Source: Diphasiastrum complanatum
Taxonomy: Eukaryota > Streptophyta > Lycopodiopsida > Lycopodiales > Lycopodiaceae
Length of the DNA stretch: 38,481 bases
Assembly: GCA_029204225.1 (NCBI GenBank)
Contig: MU835516.1
Location: 1 to 38,481 of the forward strand
Reading direction: 5' to 3'
Positions 37,657 through 38,481 of this stretch are shown in pieces. Each line of letters starts with the position of its first letter. The first letter of the stretch is position 1. Below the pieces are notes generated by a model. The model was not told the DNA's origin. It saw only the letters and a program-made list of their open reading frames with translations, and searched no databases. Both the position numbers and the translations under genes were made by a program.

Positions 37657-38481
37657 ATAGCCCATTGGATCCGAGGAAGCCAGCACCCACATGCTTTGCC
37701 TACCACTTCGTCGTGTTAGAGCGGTTGCTTTGGGGTCAACCTGCATTGCGCCAGATGGCAGCCCGGCCCTGAGACTTGAGTTCACACAATGGCATCGTAG
37801 CACCAAGCCGACTAGACTTAAGTTCCAGAGGATTACTTTTGGAGATGACTTCTGGTGACAGGCTGAGTAGTTGGTTGAGGTCTTGCAGCCAATGTACCAT
37901 CATGTGCTGAGGTTGGTGGATCGAGACAGTTCTTACGCTCGGCCTCATTTATGAGTTTATGGACAAGATTGAGAAGACCGTTAGCAACCACTTTTTCATG
38001 AGCACAGGTATACCTTTTTTGTAATTTGTTCTATGCATTTGTTTTGTAAAAGTTTTTTGCATTGTTGAGTTGTTTTTCCTACAAGCTACAATGCAATGAT
38101 TCCTTTATTTGCTTCTATAGGATGTTAGCTATTCGAGAGAAGTGGCTTAATAGGTGGAATTTCTTCCACAAGCCCATACACGCAGTTGCTCATTTGCTTC
38201 ACCGTATGTGGGCTACTGGATCCATACGCACAGACGCCTAAGCTTGTAGACGGTTGGAGTACATACACACAGAATGTGTATCCAACTCAAGGTTGTCCCC
38301 AAATAGGGCTAATAGCTAACTAATCCATCTTGTTTTTAGCACTCGTGTAACTATCAACACTTTGTCTGTGCTTTTTGATGACTCGTTCCTTTCAAGAATC
38401 TAATAATGTCCCATCTTTGTGCAGTTCATGGCCCCTTGTTACGCATGATCGAGAGATAGATGTTGGATTTTGAGCGCAGGC
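37657..38481 (+). pseudogene. hAT transposase fragment, central to C-terminal part
   Basis: It starts PLDPRKPAPTCFAYHFVVLE then RLLWGQPALRQMAARP-stop, matching KPAPTRFGYYVVALERLM at 13400 (minus). After frame changes VLRLVDRDSSYARPHL and YEFMDKIEKTVSNHFFMST follow. An intron is predicted from GTATAC (about 38008) to TTCTATAG (38120). The next exon reads MLAIREKWLNRWNFFHKPIH, AVAHLLHRMWA, the conserved W..R.HRPLHA-type block before the dimerisation domain. Stops break the frame. The gene continues past the right edge of the window. Confidence 0.75.

Overview
The window is nuclear DNA from a land plant. The evidence is the transposon content: Ty3/gypsy elements with a chromodomain tail, a Ty1/copia element, initiator-Met-tRNA primer sites, and hAT genes with BED and DUF659 domains split by GT-AG introns. 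The density of old, nested elements and the near absence of host genes suggest a large genome. I cannot name the species; a gymnosperm or fern-like genome would fit, but that is a guess. No complete host gene is visible. The best host-derived pieces are a decayed oxidoreductase fragment at the left edge and one open exon with good splice signals at 33344-33599 (minus).

Layout. 1-2.0 kb: oxidoreductase relic, unassigned DNA, LINE 3' fragment. 2.0-5.84 kb: two plus-strand copies of one chromodomain gypsy family sharing an LTR (3025-3331); the first is reduced to a gag-chromodomain fusion, the second lacks most of gag through RT. 5.84-7.2 kb: another LTR with primer site and repeated leader, then a hAT fragment. 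7.2-8.6 kb: second LINE 3' end. 8.6-10.6 kb: copia and gypsy fragments in opposite orientation, bounded by CA/CT microsatellites. 10.6-14.1 kb: two copies of an unidentified coiled-coil gene in opposite orientation, poly-G DNA, a gypsy LTR and a second hAT fragment. 14.1-26.6 kb: two minus-strand gypsy copies joined internally. One carries a 404-bp mini-retrotransposon; the other carries a complete 5.29-kb copia element and a 28-bp telomeric-repeat insert at a deletion junction. 26.6-31.2 kb: gypsy leader, truncated LTR, third hAT copy, 160-bp tandem repeat. 31.2-38.5 kb: palindromic repeat DNA, the isolated exon, an LTR with leader, and a fourth hAT fragment running off the right end.

The most notable object is the 404-bp element at 16018-16421. 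It has two 144-bp LTRs, a perfect CTGAG target duplication, an initiator-Met primer site and a polypurine tract, but no coding sequence. Each LTR contains a tRNA-like gene with recognisable A and B boxes. It is therefore a miniature LTR retrotransposon that carries a Pol III-type gene in each LTR, comparable in principle with Cassandra elements that carry 5S rRNA.

The insertion order can be partly read. The gypsy family came first. The mini-element entered one gypsy copy and the copia entered the protease region of the other. Identical in-frame stops recur in different combinations among the gypsy copies, which suggests that already defective elements were copied or recombined. No line of evidence shows current activity; all of this is read by eye from one sequence.
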